Assembly (NCBI RefSeq): GCF_934295145.1
Contig: NZ_CAKRAS010000049.1
Location: 1 to 22,344 of the forward strand
Reading direction: 5' to 3'
Source of the DNA: an uncultured Eubacterium sp.
GTDB taxonomy: Bacteria; Bacillota; Clostridia; Lachnospirales; Lachnospiraceae
Length of the DNA: 22,344 nucleotides
Shown: piece after piece, positions 1-7,789 of the stretch
Layout: every line of letters begins with the position of its first letter
How positions within the stretch are numbered: position 1 is the first letter of the stretch
Notes under the pieces: model-generated
What the model was told of the DNA's origin: nothing
The model's input: the letters and a program-made list of their open reading frames with translations, nothing else
Database searches by the model: none
Translations under genes and position numbers: made by a program

Positions 1-70
1 TCTATCAACGTCAGCATTTATGCCACTTTCTTTTGTTACAAAACTATTTTTTATAAAGTAGATTATTTTT

Positions 71-997
71 CTATTCCAGCAGCATGTCCTCACTGCTGTT
101 TGCATGACCCGTACTAAGACTTCCATCATGACCGGTATTCATCGCCTGAAGCATATCAAGAGCCTCCGCACCACGCACCTCACCCACAATAATGCGATCT
201 GGTCTCATCCGCAGTGCCGTACGAATCAGATCACGGATTTCAATAGGCACCGTTCCCTGACCATTTGCCATACGTACCTCCAGCCGCACCAGATTTTCAA
301 TTCCATTCAGCTGTAATTCGGCGGAGTCCTCAATGGTAACGACCCGTTCCCCAGCCGGAATATGCTCTGACAATGCATTCAGAAATGTAGTTTTACCAGA
401 GCCGGTTCCACCGGATATAAAAATGTTGTACCCGGCTTCTACGAAAACTGCCAGCACATCTGCCGCCTCTTCTGAAATGGATTCCAGACCCGTCAGCTCT
501 TCCAACGTCATCACGGAATCTGAAAATTTTCGAATGGAAATACAGGAACCATCTAACGCCACCGGCTGTAGCACGACATTTACCCTGGAGCCATCCGGCA
601 GTCTGGTATCCAGTATTGGCTGCGCCTCATTGACCACCCGGTTCGCCTTTCCCGCAATCTGCTGAATGATATCTGCCAGCCGTTCTGCGGTCAGGTGTCC
701 TTTTTCCCAGCGATATAACACACCGGATTTTTCATAAAAAATATGTTCCGGTCCGTTCACCATAATTTCCGTCACCTCCGGGTCATCCAGTAACTCCTGC
801 AAAATATCCAGCTTTCGAAGAGAATTAAAAATCTGCTCTTCATACTGTTCCCGCTCCGCCAGCGACATCAGCTTTTCCCTGCCAAAATTTCGCACCTCCA
901 CCTGGATTTTCTCCCTTAATTCCCCATCGGATATCTCCCGTGACACATCAATTTTCTCCAAAATCTGTTTCCGCAGATCCTGCCAGATCATCTCCAT
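71..997 (-). CDS. tadA: TadA/CpaF-type secretion ATPase, C-terminally truncated
   Basis: Hexameric ATPase that powers assembly of Tad (type IVb) pili at the inner face of the membrane. Seen in the 308-residue product: Walker A GGTGSGKTT at about 196-204, Walker B-like RIIVGEVRG at about 268-276, and the His-box GHDGSLSTGHANS at about 289-301. The start at 997 has AAGGAG 8 bases upstream; an in-frame upstream start at 1063 would overlap the previous gene by over 110 bases and is less likely. The gene overlaps the end of the TadZ-like gene by 50 bases, as in a tight operon. Oddity: relatives continue for roughly 70-100 residues after the His-box (the DML-SRLETM region and a C-terminal helical part). 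Here the frame ends as DMLLE-stop, and the bases to the left are AT-rich and non-coding. An insertion or deletion has probably cut the gene, so pilus assembly may be lost. Family assignment is secure. Confidence 0.88.
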   Translation of the reverse strand: MEMIWQDLRKQILEKIDVSREISDGELREKIQVEVRNFGREKLMSLAEREQYEEQIFNSLRKLDILQELLDDPEVTEIMVNGPEHIFYEKSGVLYRWEKGHLTAERLADIIQQIAGKANRVVNEAQPILDTRLPDGSRVNVVLQPVALDGSCISIRKFSDSVMTLEELTGLESISEEAADVLAVFVEAGYNIFISGGTGSGKTTFLNALSEHIPAGERVVTIEDSAELQLNGIENLVRLEVRMANGQGTVPIEIRDLIRTALRMRPDRIIVGEVRGAEALDMLQAMNTGHDGSLSTGHANSSEDMLLE

Positions 998-2021
998 ACT
1001 TATTCTCCTTCTCTCTATGCAGTTGTGCTGCCTGTTTTCCCACCTCTGTTTCCATCCACTCATACAAAAGCTGACTTCCCGTCGTATCAGCCCGAAGCTT
1101 CCGAACTGAAATTTTCTCTATATGCACAGGCCTGTCCCCCACGCATTTTTTTATAAACATCCTTCGTTCTTCCAGCGCACATTCCTCTATGACACCCTCT
1201 TCTGACAACAGAAAAATGCGATCTGCAGCCAGAAAAATCTGTTCACACCCTCGTACCATTGTTCCCAGCGCAAGCACTGCCAGCGTCTCTTTCCGATTTA
1301 GAATACAATGCAGCAACCGTCTGACATCCACCTCATCCATCTCATGAAGCACCTGCGGATTTCTCGTCGGGCAAATATAATCCAGTCTGTCCGTTCGCCC
1401 GACATATCCCCCCAGATATAAATCTTCTTGCCTCCGCAATGCCAGGATGAGGTCGCTTAAATCGGACTCATTCTCCTGTAAATGCAGTAATTGTGCAATT
1501 CCACTGCACTCCGCCAGTTCCAGATACAGTACCGGTATTTCCCTTGACCACATCCATGCGCACAATGCCGCAAATGCACTGAGCTGTCCCACATTTCCTG
1601 CTCCGGTAAATACATACATTTTTGACTTCTTATTTTCCGGGTTGCCTGCCATTTTCCTGCCACGCAGTACACACCGCGATACAATTTTGCGATACAAAGT
1701 ATCCCTGCTCTGGTAAGGATGTATATGTGTCTCATCCTCCGCCTCTTCCTCGCTGAAAATAATGCTTCGCTCAGCCTGCTCTGCCATTTCTGCAACAAAT
1801 GCTTCCGTACCAATTACCGCATCCCAGCGTCGTTTTTTTTCGTTTTTCTTCCTTTCATCGGAAATGATACCTTCCGGCTTCCCACTTTTTGTTTCGGAAC
1901 TTTCCGGACTCTCTGCCAGTTCCACTCGCATTCCATTATCCAGGCGTTCATTCAGATACAGCGCCAGTTTTTGCATATATGTCTTGTCCAGACCACCAAT
2001 TAAAATGGTATGACCCTGCAC
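948..2021 (-). CDS. TadZ/CpaE-like pilus assembly protein with degenerate P-loop
   Basis: Probable TadZ/CpaE-type protein, which in Tad systems marks the cell site for pilus assembly. The call rests on position (between prepilin peptidase and TadA) and architecture: an N-terminal receiver-like segment starting ILIGG and running to about residue 75, a charged linker, and a MinD/ParA-like region from about 133. At the expected P-loop (138-149) the protein reads FTGAGNVGQLSA, so the invariant lysine and the following threonines are absent. ATP hydrolysis is therefore doubtful. The start is GTG with a GGGGGTG ribosome site a few bases upstream; it overlaps the peptidase gene by 22 bases, and the 3' end overlaps tadA. 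Length (357) is normal for the family. Without the genomic context the sequence alone would be hard to name. Confidence 0.6.
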   Translation of the reverse strand: MQGHTILIGGLDKTYMQKLALYLNERLDNGMRVELAESPESSETKSGKPEGIISDERKKNEKKRRWDAVIGTEAFVAEMAEQAERSIIFSEEEAEDETHIHPYQSRDTLYRKIVSRCVLRGRKMAGNPENKKSKMYVFTGAGNVGQLSAFAALCAWMWSREIPVLYLELAECSGIAQLLHLQENESDLSDLILALRRQEDLYLGGYVGRTDRLDYICPTRNPQVLHEMDEVDVRRLLHCILNRKETLAVLALGTMVRGCEQIFLAADRIFLLSEEGVIEECALEERRMFIKKCVGDRPVHIEKISVRKLRADTTGSQLLYEWMETEVGKQAAQLHREKENKYGDDLAGSAETDFGEN

Positions 2022-2530
2022 ACTTTCACCCCCAAAACTACGATATATCCCAAAAGAATTGCCATTGAAAAATGAAACCGGTGTCCGGGACGGTTTCTCT
2101 CGGGATAGGGTATGATCTCCTTGCTTCTCACGATCATTTGAAAATATTGAATACAGTTTTGCATACTTTCACAAAACTGTCTCTGATTCAGCAATCTGCC
2201 GAATGAGAATCCTGCTGCCAGCAGGAAAGAAATACAGATACAATAGATTGCAACCTGACCACCATTCAGGCAGCCGATCACACTAAATAATTTTACGTCT
2301 CCGGCTCCAAGTCCGTGCATCCGAAACGGAATCCAGCATATACATACAGGAAGTAACAGTCCCATCAGGAAATCCTTACAGCCATTCTCACAGATTCCTG
2401 GAATCCTCAACAAAATCCCAACCAGTAATCCTGAAAACAACAACTTATTTTTAATCTTCCCGGACGCAGCATCCATCGCCGCAGCACATAATAGTAACAC
2501 CGCAGTTACACTGATCTGAAGTAACTCCAC
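2000..2530 (-). CDS. tadV: Prepilin peptidase, A24 family (TadV/CpaA-like)
   Basis: Membrane aspartyl protease that cleaves the leader of Tad prepilins. The 176-residue product starts at a GTG preceded by a near-perfect AAAGGAGGTGG ribosome site; the longer frame upstream lacks one. The two catalytic aspartates of the A24 family are visible: D20 in the context MDAASGKIKN and D78 in GLGAGDVK. Several hydrophobic helices fill the rest. There is no N-terminal methyltransferase domain, as expected for the small TadV/CpaA type. It is the first gene of the operon that continues into the TadZ-like and TadA genes (overlap of 22 bases), and a strong promoter lies directly upstream. Pilin genes themselves are not in the window. 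Confidence 0.85.
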   Translation of the reverse strand: MELLQISVTAVLLLCAAAMDAASGKIKNKLLFSGLLVGILLRIPGICENGCKDFLMGLLLPVCICWIPFRMHGLGAGDVKLFSVIGCLNGGQVAIYCICISFLLAAGFSFGRLLNQRQFCESMQNCIQYFQMIVRSKEIIPYPERNRPGHRFHFSMAILLGYIVVLGVKVCRVIPF

Positions 2531-2557
2531 ATGTGTTCCACCTCCTTTGTGAGACCG

Positions 2558-2586
2558 ATTATAGGGGCTTTTTTTCCTACTGTCTA
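2558..2586 (-). promoter_or_regulatory. Sigma-A-type promoter of the tad operon
   Basis: On the minus strand a -35 box TAGACA (2581-2586) and a -10 box TATAAT (2558-2563) are separated by exactly 17 bases. The predicted start of transcription is near 2551, about 20 bases upstream of the GTG start of the prepilin peptidase. The spacer contains a run of A residues. Boxes are read by eye against the vegetative consensus. Confidence 0.65.
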
Positions 2587-2623
2587 CCCCCTTTTTTCTG
2601 CCCAATTTTGCCCTTGTGCAATT

Positions 2624-2896
2624 TCACAACACTTGCAGCAACATAATGCCGTAAAGTGCCGCCATTCCGCTAAAACCAAGGGTTCCGTATGTCAAAACAC
2701 TGATGAGATTAACCCCGATGGCCACATTCAGACCATGTCCTGCAAAGAACGCATTCAGAAAGTGGGTACATATAAAACAGACCACCACGCGAGCCGCGAA
2801 ATTCAAGAGAATTTCAGCATTTTTCTTCAAAATTCCGATCAGGATCACCAGCAGACATACCCCGGAAATAACTGCAAGCCCATACATTTTTTCCAT
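2624..2896 (-). CDS. bofA: BofA family pro-sigma-K processing inhibitor
   Basis: Small membrane protein of the BofA family. In Bacillus subtilis BofA sits in the forespore outer membrane and holds the SpoIVFB protease inactive, delaying activation of sigma-K. The 90-residue product shows the family layout: hydrophobic helix at the N-terminus, a second around the middle (VVVCFICTHFLNAFF), then GVNLISVLTYGTLGFSGMAALYG, which matches the conserved GxNxxTxxxxGxLGxPG region. GAGGA lies 6 bases before the ATG. It is divergent from yaaL, whereas in B. subtilis yaaL and bofA run in the same direction. Presence of the gene supports a spore-forming host. Confidence 0.82.
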   Translation of the reverse strand: MEKMYGLAVISGVCLLVILIGILKKNAEILLNFAARVVVCFICTHFLNAFFAGHGLNVAIGVNLISVLTYGTLGFSGMAALYGIMLLQVL

Positions 2897-3035
2897 GCCG
2901 CTTCCTCACAGATTCTTTTGTTGTAATATATTATTTTTGTGGAATTTTATGCTATTTTTCGTATAGATTTCCGGGTATATGCTTATACTGTAGCATAGAT
3001 TTTTTATCTGATTTTTGTTACAGGAGGTGACAAAC

Positions 3036-3263
3036 TTGTCAAATTTCTTTTTTCATCCGAAGTCACAGACTATGTCCCAGCTCCTTGCCGCTGCCATAGA
3101 TCATACAAAACTGGAGATTGATACCGCATACCGCAACTTTGAGCATGCGCTGGAACCGGATCTCATCGACTGCTATATTTATCAGCTGCAGTCCGCGCAG
3201 ATGCGCTACCAATTTTTGCTGAACTGCGCAAAAAAAGATGCCAATACGCACATCAAAAGATAA
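3036..3263 (+). CDS. yaaL: YaaL/DUF2508 family protein
   Basis: Small, probably helical cytoplasmic protein of unknown function. The 75-residue product carries the DUF2508/YaaL pattern: LLAAAIDHTKLEIDTAYRNF, then PDLIDCYIYQLQSAQMRYQFL near the C-terminus. The start chosen is TTG at 3036, because AGGAGGTG lies 6 bases upstream of it; starting at the earlier in-frame TTG (3015) would put that ribosome site inside the gene. yaaL neighbours bofA in Bacillus too, which supports the assignment, although there the two genes are co-directional. A terminator follows at once. Confidence 0.78.
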   Translation: MSNFFFHPKSQTMSQLLAAAIDHTKLEIDTAYRNFEHALEPDLIDCYIYQLQSAQMRYQFLLNCAKKDANTHIKR

Positions 3264-3296
3264 TGTTTGATAGGAAATTCATTGTAATTCCCTATC

Positions 3297-3362
3297 AAAA
3301 AAGCCCCATTCGCGGATGTTTTGCAGCACATGCAAAACGCTCCCGAACAGGGCTTTTCTTTC
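3297..3362. terminator. Bidirectional terminator between yaaL and the 710-residue protein gene
   Basis: The outer stem AAAAGCCC (3299-3306) pairs with GGGCTTTT (3350-3357). Inside it GTTTTGCA (3318-3325) pairs with TGCAAAAC (3331-3338) around a five-base loop. T-rich tails exist on both strands. A separate inverted repeat, TTGATAGG/CCTATCAA (3267-3274 and 3291-3298), abuts it on the yaaL side. It sits between convergent genes, as expected. Confidence 0.75.
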
Positions 3363-3459
3363 ATATTTTTTTAACTTTCATCCAGATTTTTACTAACCTG
3401 ACTATCTTTTATCACTCACCACTTGCAGAAGTGTGAGTCTTCTCGACTGAGATAACCCC

Positions 3460-5592
3460 TTACTGGATCGTCAGCGGCTCCTGCGTCTGGCTCTGTCCCA
3501 GTCTCCACACATCCAGCAGATCTTTTCCGATCACCACGCCTTTATTTGTATCAGCACACTGGATCGCTGCTGCCATATCCGGTGTCGCCATCAGCACTTT
3601 TCCCTTTGCATAGACATAATATGCACTGGTAGCGTTCAGGTTCTTCATCTCCAGAATATTGGACTCCTCATTTATGATCAGCTTTGGAACTACCTGCGTC
3701 ACATTGGAAGATGTTGCCTCACTCAGTAGGTTCAGGGTAACTTCTTTCTGCTTCGTATCTGAAGTTGCAGATCCCACACTCACCTGCTCTTTTTCCTGCA
3801 TATCGCGATTCATAATAGTATCTTCAGTCGTCTCAGCATAGGTATCACCACTCTTTGTCACACGGCTCAGATAAATACTTCCGTCCTCGATACGGATTCC
3901 TGTTACATAAATACCCGGAACTTCATAAGTCTTCAAAATAGCATGGTCGCTGTTCGTCGTATCCATGATCAGCACCTTACTGAGGGCCTGCGTATCCGTC
4001 TGGGTGTCCGTGCTGAAAATATCAGAGCTGTTTCCGACGCCATAAATGCAGTCACTTTCCAGGAAACCGAGCGGTTTGAGCACCTGTCCGGCCTCCGCGG
4101 TAACTTCATAAGTGTCATCTTTTTCCAGATCCGTCACATGCATGGTGCTTCCATCTTCTGTCCACGCAATGTAACGTCCGTCCTCAGAATTTGCCAGCAT
4201 ATCCGGTTTCAGATCATCAATAAATACTTCTGCTTTCTTTGTATTCAGATCAATTTTATACACCTGATTGGAAATCGTCATATAAAACGTTCCGCTGTCA
4301 GATACATACATCAGCTTTCCGATCTGTTCCTTCACGATCTCATAAGATAACGTTGTCGGAACAAACAGCATTTCTTCCACCGTATTTGTCAGACAGTCGT
4401 AATGGCACACGCTGACGCCAACCTGTCCTTCATGTTCTCCGCGGTTCATATAACCATAGACAACGAAATCCATGCTTCCACCTTCATCCGTGGTACGCAG
4501 GATCCGAATATCATGTTCGTTATAATTTTCCCGGATATCCATGCCTTCCTGACTGCGGAAACTGAACACCTGTGTCATTTTATTTTCCACCTGATTATAA
4601 CTCCACAATTCGCCCTGCTGCACAAAACAGATCACGTTTCCGGTCTCATTTGCTTTAAAATCCACATCACTGGAACGGATTCCCAGATTGATAGTATCTT
4701 TTGATACCTGATTTCCCTCTCCACGGAAAATCTCTTCCACGGTACGCTCAAAATTCAGCAGATATATTTTTTCCGCACCGACACGGACACGGTAATATTC
4801 TTCCACATTGTAATATTCTGACTCACCGCCATCACCCACGGATGACATAATGTACTCCAGCAAAATGACCTGATAATCGTCATTCATCTCCTTGATGGAA
4901 ACAATCGGATCCGTCACTTCTGTCCCCTGGAAATCTCCCCAGCAGGCCTGCGCCAAACTGTTATTGATCGTCACTTTCTGCAGTGTTGTGTTGTCCGCCG
5001 TGGAAGACGGTTCCATATAGGAACTCAGCTCAGACTGACGCTCTTTGTCCATGGTAATGGCATGAAATTCTTCCACAAAATCCACGCACTGCTCAATCTG
5101 GCTCTTTCCTGTTTCACGAATCCTTGTATAATACCGGCTCGTCTGATCCCCGGTTTTCACCTGCAGGATAAACTGGTATTCCGTGTTGTCCTCCAGCAGA
5201 TTTTCCACGGTTACCGTGCCTGTTACAGAAGAAGAGTCCCCGGATACGGACACCTCACCATCCTGTACCAGACGTTCCCCGTTCAGGCTGCGGATCTGAA
5301 ATGTCACTTTTTCAATTTTGCTGCCATACGGATCGATCCGCAGGGACAGTTTTCCATTTGCCGGCAGCGGAGTGATGGTATCACGCATGGAAACCACCGA
5401 CATCTCGTCCACATATCCATGCATCTCATTCAGCAGACGGTCACCATCCACCACATAAACAACCGGCAGTGTCGCCTCTGCCATATCCGTTGTCAGATCT
5501 TTCGTCTCATGGTTTGTCAGCTTTGAAAATGCAAACACGGCCACGATAAATACTGCCAGCAATATAAAAAATTTCTGTATTCCTTTACGCAT
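3460..5592 (-). CDS. Membrane-anchored extracytoplasmic protein of unknown function
   Basis: I do not recognise a named family. The 710-residue product begins MRKGIQKFFILLAVFIVAVF, a signal-anchor helix at about residues 6-23, so the rest is probably outside the membrane. Residues 75-165 read as a beta-rich, fibronectin-III-like module (KLSLRIDPYGSKIEKVTFQI, then LLEDNTEYQFILQVKTGDQ). From about residue 310 to the end there are recurring short strands (GNVICFVQQGELWSYN, GTFYMTISNQVYKIDLN, GRYIAWTEDGSTMHVTDL, GSIYLSRVT). These resemble the blades of a TolB/WD40-like beta-propeller; this is inference from pattern only. The gene overlaps the methyltransferase stop by 8 bases, so the two are co-transcribed, but no shared function is evident. 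Substrate-sensing or cell-envelope roles are possible. Confidence 0.7.
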   Translation of the reverse strand: MRKGIQKFFILLAVFIVAVFAFSKLTNHETKDLTTDMAEATLPVVYVVDGDRLLNEMHGYVDEMSVVSMRDTITPLPANGKLSLRIDPYGSKIEKVTFQIRSLNGERLVQDGEVSVSGDSSSVTGTVTVENLLEDNTEYQFILQVKTGDQTSRYYTRIRETGKSQIEQCVDFVEEFHAITMDKERQSELSSYMEPSSTADNTTLQKVTINNSLAQACWGDFQGTEVTDPIVSIKEMNDDYQVILLEYIMSSVGDGGESEYYNVEEYYRVRVGAEKIYLLNFERTVEEIFRGEGNQVSKDTINLGIRSSDVDFKANETGNVICFVQQGELWSYNQVENKMTQVFSFRSQEGMDIRENYNEHDIRILRTTDEGGSMDFVVYGYMNRGEHEGQVGVSVCHYDCLTNTVEEMLFVPTTLSYEIVKEQIGKLMYVSDSGTFYMTISNQVYKIDLNTKKAEVFIDDLKPDMLANSEDGRYIAWTEDGSTMHVTDLEKDDTYEVTAEAGQVLKPLGFLESDCIYGVGNSSDIFSTDTQTDTQALSKVLIMDTTNSDHAILKTYEVPGIYVTGIRIEDGSIYLSRVTKSGDTYAETTEDTIMNRDMQEKEQVSVGSATSDTKQKEVTLNLLSEATSSNVTQVVPKLIINEESNILEMKNLNATSAYYVYAKGKVLMATPDMAAAIQCADTNKGVVIGKDLLDVWRLGQSQTQEPLTIQ

Positions 5593-6745
5593 CCGCTGTA
5601 TCCCTTTCTTCTCTCATCAGTCTTTCCAGTGTTGGGGAAATATGAAGCTGTTTCAGCAGCCCGGTCAGATCCTCTGACCTCTTTTTCTTACCTGTTCTGA
5701 CGGCCCGCAGCAAAATATTTTTCGGTGTATGCTCCATATCGATAAATTCCAGCACCTGCACCTGATAACCGGCCTCTTCCAGCAAATTTGCCCGAATGGC
5801 ATCTGTCAGCAGTGCGGACATACGCTCTTTGATCAGTCCATATTTCAGCACCGGCTGCAACAGATCGTTCTGGATCTGTCCATTGACCTCATGCTGACAG
5901 CACGGAACCGACAAAATAACTTTTGCGCCCCAACGGACAGCCTTGTCCAGCGCATAATCCGTTGCCGTATCGCAGGCATGCAGTGTCACAACCATATCCA
6001 CATGATCCACACCGTCATAATCTGCGATGTCACCAGTCAGGAACGATAACTTTTCATATCCATATTTTTCCGCCAGCTTCTGGCAATGGGCAATCACATC
6101 TGCTTTTAAGTCTAAACCGATAATCCGCACATCATAGTGTTTCAGTTCATGCAAATAATAATACATAGCAAATGTCAGGTAAGATTTTCCACATCCAAAG
6201 TCTATAATAACAGATTCTCTGGTCTTTGGAAGTTCCGGAACGATATCTTCAATAAATTCTAAGAAACGGTTCATCTGGCGGAACTTATCATACCTGGAAT
6301 GCACGATTTTTCCCTCTTTTGTCTGCACCCCGAGGTCATGCAGAAACGGAACCGGCACTTCCGGATCCAGAATATATTTCTTTTTGCGGTTGTGCTCAAG
6401 AGATGCCGTCGGTGCCGGACAGCCAGACTTTGAACGGCGCACCGTCCGCTTTCCTTTTTTGCTCACCAGCACCTGAATCCGCTCCTTCGGATGCAGCACC
6501 TCCAATTGACGAAATCCTTCCATCCATTCCTCTGTTTTTTCATATACTTCCTGTTCCGACAGATTGTAATGCTGTACCTGCTTCTGCGTGTACGCACTTG
6601 CCTGAAACAACAGCTGTCCTTTTAACAACACCGGTCTGATTTCGATTTTGCGCACATCATCTTTTTTGCGTGGTCCGCTGATGATGATCTTTGCAAGTTC
6701 ACGGTCCATACAGCCGCCCAATATTTCTTCCCATGCCTTTATCAT
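5585..6745 (-). CDS. SAM-dependent methyltransferase, Methyltransf_32/GSTCD-like
   Basis: Class I methyltransferase of 386 residues. The SAM-binding motif I is IDFGCGKSYLTFA at about 181-193, with the acidic post-I residue in GLDLKADV near 210-217. The later motifs LHACDTATDYAL (255-266) and SVPCCQHE (279-286) are typical of the Methyltransf_32 group that includes eukaryotic GSTCD, thought to act on RNA or protein; the substrate here is unknown. The N-terminal 160 residues form a separate domain that includes a basic stretch (KKGKRTVRRSKSG, about 96-108), which could bind nucleic acid. The start at 6745 has a modest AAGGA 11 bases upstream; a second in-frame ATG at residue 13 is possible. It is the first gene of a two-gene operon. 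Confidence 0.78.
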   Translation of the reverse strand: MIKAWEEILGGCMDRELAKIIISGPRKKDDVRKIEIRPVLLKGQLLFQASAYTQKQVQHYNLSEQEVYEKTEEWMEGFRQLEVLHPKERIQVLVSKKGKRTVRRSKSGCPAPTASLEHNRKKKYILDPEVPVPFLHDLGVQTKEGKIVHSRYDKFRQMNRFLEFIEDIVPELPKTRESVIIDFGCGKSYLTFAMYYYLHELKHYDVRIIGLDLKADVIAHCQKLAEKYGYEKLSFLTGDIADYDGVDHVDMVVTLHACDTATDYALDKAVRWGAKVILSVPCCQHEVNGQIQNDLLQPVLKYGLIKERMSALLTDAIRANLLEEAGYQVQVLEFIDMEHTPKNILLRAVRTGKKKRSEDLTGLLKQLHISPTLERLMREERDTADA

Positions 6746-6835
6746 AATGTTATATTTCCTTTTATACCAGAATTATTGTGTCTTCTTTGTTCCTGTACAG
6801 GTGTGAAAATTTTTCTTTCCCTGTAAACTGTGATA

Positions 6836-6864
6836 ATTATAGGGTATTTTTTCCCGTCATACAA
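6836..6864 (-). promoter_or_regulatory. Promoter of the methyltransferase operon
   Basis: Minus-strand TATAAT (6836-6841) lies 17 bases from TTGTAT (6859-6864). The -10 box is perfect and the -35 box is weak. Predicted transcription start is near 6829. The roughly 84-base leader holds a perfect 10-bp palindrome, CCTGTACAGG (6792-6801), that could be an operator; nothing else supports that. Confidence 0.5.
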
Positions 6865-6867
6865 GAC

Positions 6868-7287
6868 CTAATACCATCTCCGGCAGCGATAATGCCTGCA
6901 TCTTCTTCGATACATTTCCTGCATGAGCATCACCTGGATCAGCTGAAAATACCGTTCCTCCGGATTCAGCTTTCCATCCTCCTCCACATCCTGCGGATTC
7001 AGTTCCCGGTAGATCCTGCGGCAGATTAGTTCCATCATCAGCCGGTCCGGATACCGATCAAACATCATACTGCCCTCATATTCCATCCGGTCACACTCCC
7101 GATCCACCAGTTTCTGAATATTTCGCGCATCCCGGGGATACATTTCCTGCAGACGCCGGCAGTCCTTCTCGTACTCCGTCTCCTCAAACATCGTATTCTG
7201 CATCGGATATGTCATATAAAACGGCATTTTTTCGCGGGTATACGGATCTTGCTCCACCCACGGATACCTTTCCTGTCCAAAACTCAT
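6868..7287 (-). CDS. Small Arg/Met/Tyr-rich protein of unknown function
   Basis: I do not recognise the family. From the ATG at 7287 the product is 139 residues, with no signal peptide or membrane helix. It is rich in Tyr, Met, Arg and Glu and ends in an unusual basic, aromatic tail (YRRRCRHYRCRRWY). The middle reads as amphipathic helices (EKDCRRLQEMYPRDARNIQKL). Such Tyr/Arg/Met-rich small proteins are often spore-coat or spore-associated in Clostridia, and the host does appear to sporulate, but that is inference. The start is uncertain: a TTG four codons upstream (7299) is also in frame and neither has a strong ribosome site. A terminator stem at 7333-7380 isolates it from the gene upstream, so it needs its own promoter, which I could not identify. 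Confidence 0.62.
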   Translation of the reverse strand: MSFGQERYPWVEQDPYTREKMPFYMTYPMQNTMFEETEYEKDCRRLQEMYPRDARNIQKLVDRECDRMEYEGSMMFDRYPDRLMMELICRRIYRELNPQDVEEDGKLNPEERYFQLIQVMLMQEMYRRRCRHYRCRRWY

Positions 7288-7332
7288 TGCATACACCAAA
7301 TCATATCTTCGTTCTTATCACAACATATGCGC

Positions 7333-7380
7333 AAAAAGAAAAATCTGTGTCAGTTTTACCAGACACAGACTTTTCTTTTT
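7333..7380 (-). terminator. Strong terminator after the Cys-rich protein gene
   Basis: A 19-base stem, 7333-7351 with 7362-7380, closes on a ten-base loop. The core is CTGTGTC/GACACAG flanked by A-rich and T-rich runs. On the minus strand the only non-Watson-Crick pair is a G-U. It ends the TetR/Cys-rich transcript that comes from the cobalamin riboswitch. The flanking A and T runs would allow weak action on the other strand. Confidence 0.8.
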
Positions 7381-7443
7381 CACCTGAAATTGTAACGAGA
7401 AGATTTCCCTCCATTTTTGTTCTGTACGCATTTCCCCCACAGT

Positions 7444-7728
7444 TTAAGATGCCTCCCGGCGCGGTGCATTCTCACGGATCCGCTCTGCGATCAGCAAATA
7501 TTTTTCCATCACATGGGCATAGCCGTTTTTGCAATGCGGAACCGTACAGTTATCGCAATTTTTAATACCATTTGGCAGATACTCAAAATTTCCGCCACAG
7601 TCCTTGCCTAAAAGATACAGCGGACAGTAACAAAACAGGCAGTTAAACTCTTCCTCTGCAACTCCGGTGTGACATGGGAAATATTCACATGCACGATTCT
7701 GGAAAAAATCAAAACCTTCTTTTTTCAT
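7444..7728 (-). CDS. Cysteine-rich small domain protein (putative metal binding)
   Basis: The 94-residue product matches the pattern of the cysteine-rich small domain family (zf-like, PF04071). It has nine cysteines (14, 19, 30, 33, 35, 44, 58, 61, 66), including CLFCYCPLY, DCGGNF and NCDNCTVPHCKNG. These suggest a bound metal or Fe-S cluster. From memory, members of this family occur among cobalamin biosynthesis genes, and a cobalamin riboswitch stands upstream here; the exact role is not known to me. The start at 7728 is set by GGAGGAGG five bases upstream; the longer frame from 7782 lacks one. It follows tetR by 61 bases and is followed by a strong terminator, so it is the last gene of the riboswitch transcript. 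Confidence 0.75.
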   Translation of the reverse strand: MKKEGFDFFQNRACEYFPCHTGVAEEEFNCLFCYCPLYLLGKDCGGNFEYLPNGIKNCDNCTVPHCKNGYAHVMEKYLLIAERIRENAPRREAS

Positions 7729-7789
7729 GATATCCTCCTCCACGATGTAAAATTTATGTATTCCCACTCTTTTTTCTCTCATTCTTCAA

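Noticed and set aside
998..1063. Longer N-terminus of tadA starting at 1063
   Set aside because: It lies inside the TadZ-like gene and has no ribosome site, while AAGGAG stands at the right distance before 997.
1447..2013. Plus-strand open frames opposite the tad genes, and similar long antisense frames across the window
   Set aside because: They are shadows of well-supported minus-strand genes, with no ribosome sites and no recognisable protein patterns.
2897..3035. Sigma-E-like promoter before bofA (CATAAAAT on the minus strand)
   Set aside because: A -10-like match exists, but no -35 element was found at the right spacing, so it was left uncalled.
3410..3440. Small hairpin CTCACCACTT/AAGTGTGAG just after the 710-residue protein gene
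   Set aside because: It has a bulge and no T tail. The nearby stronger hairpin at 3297-3362 accounts for termination.
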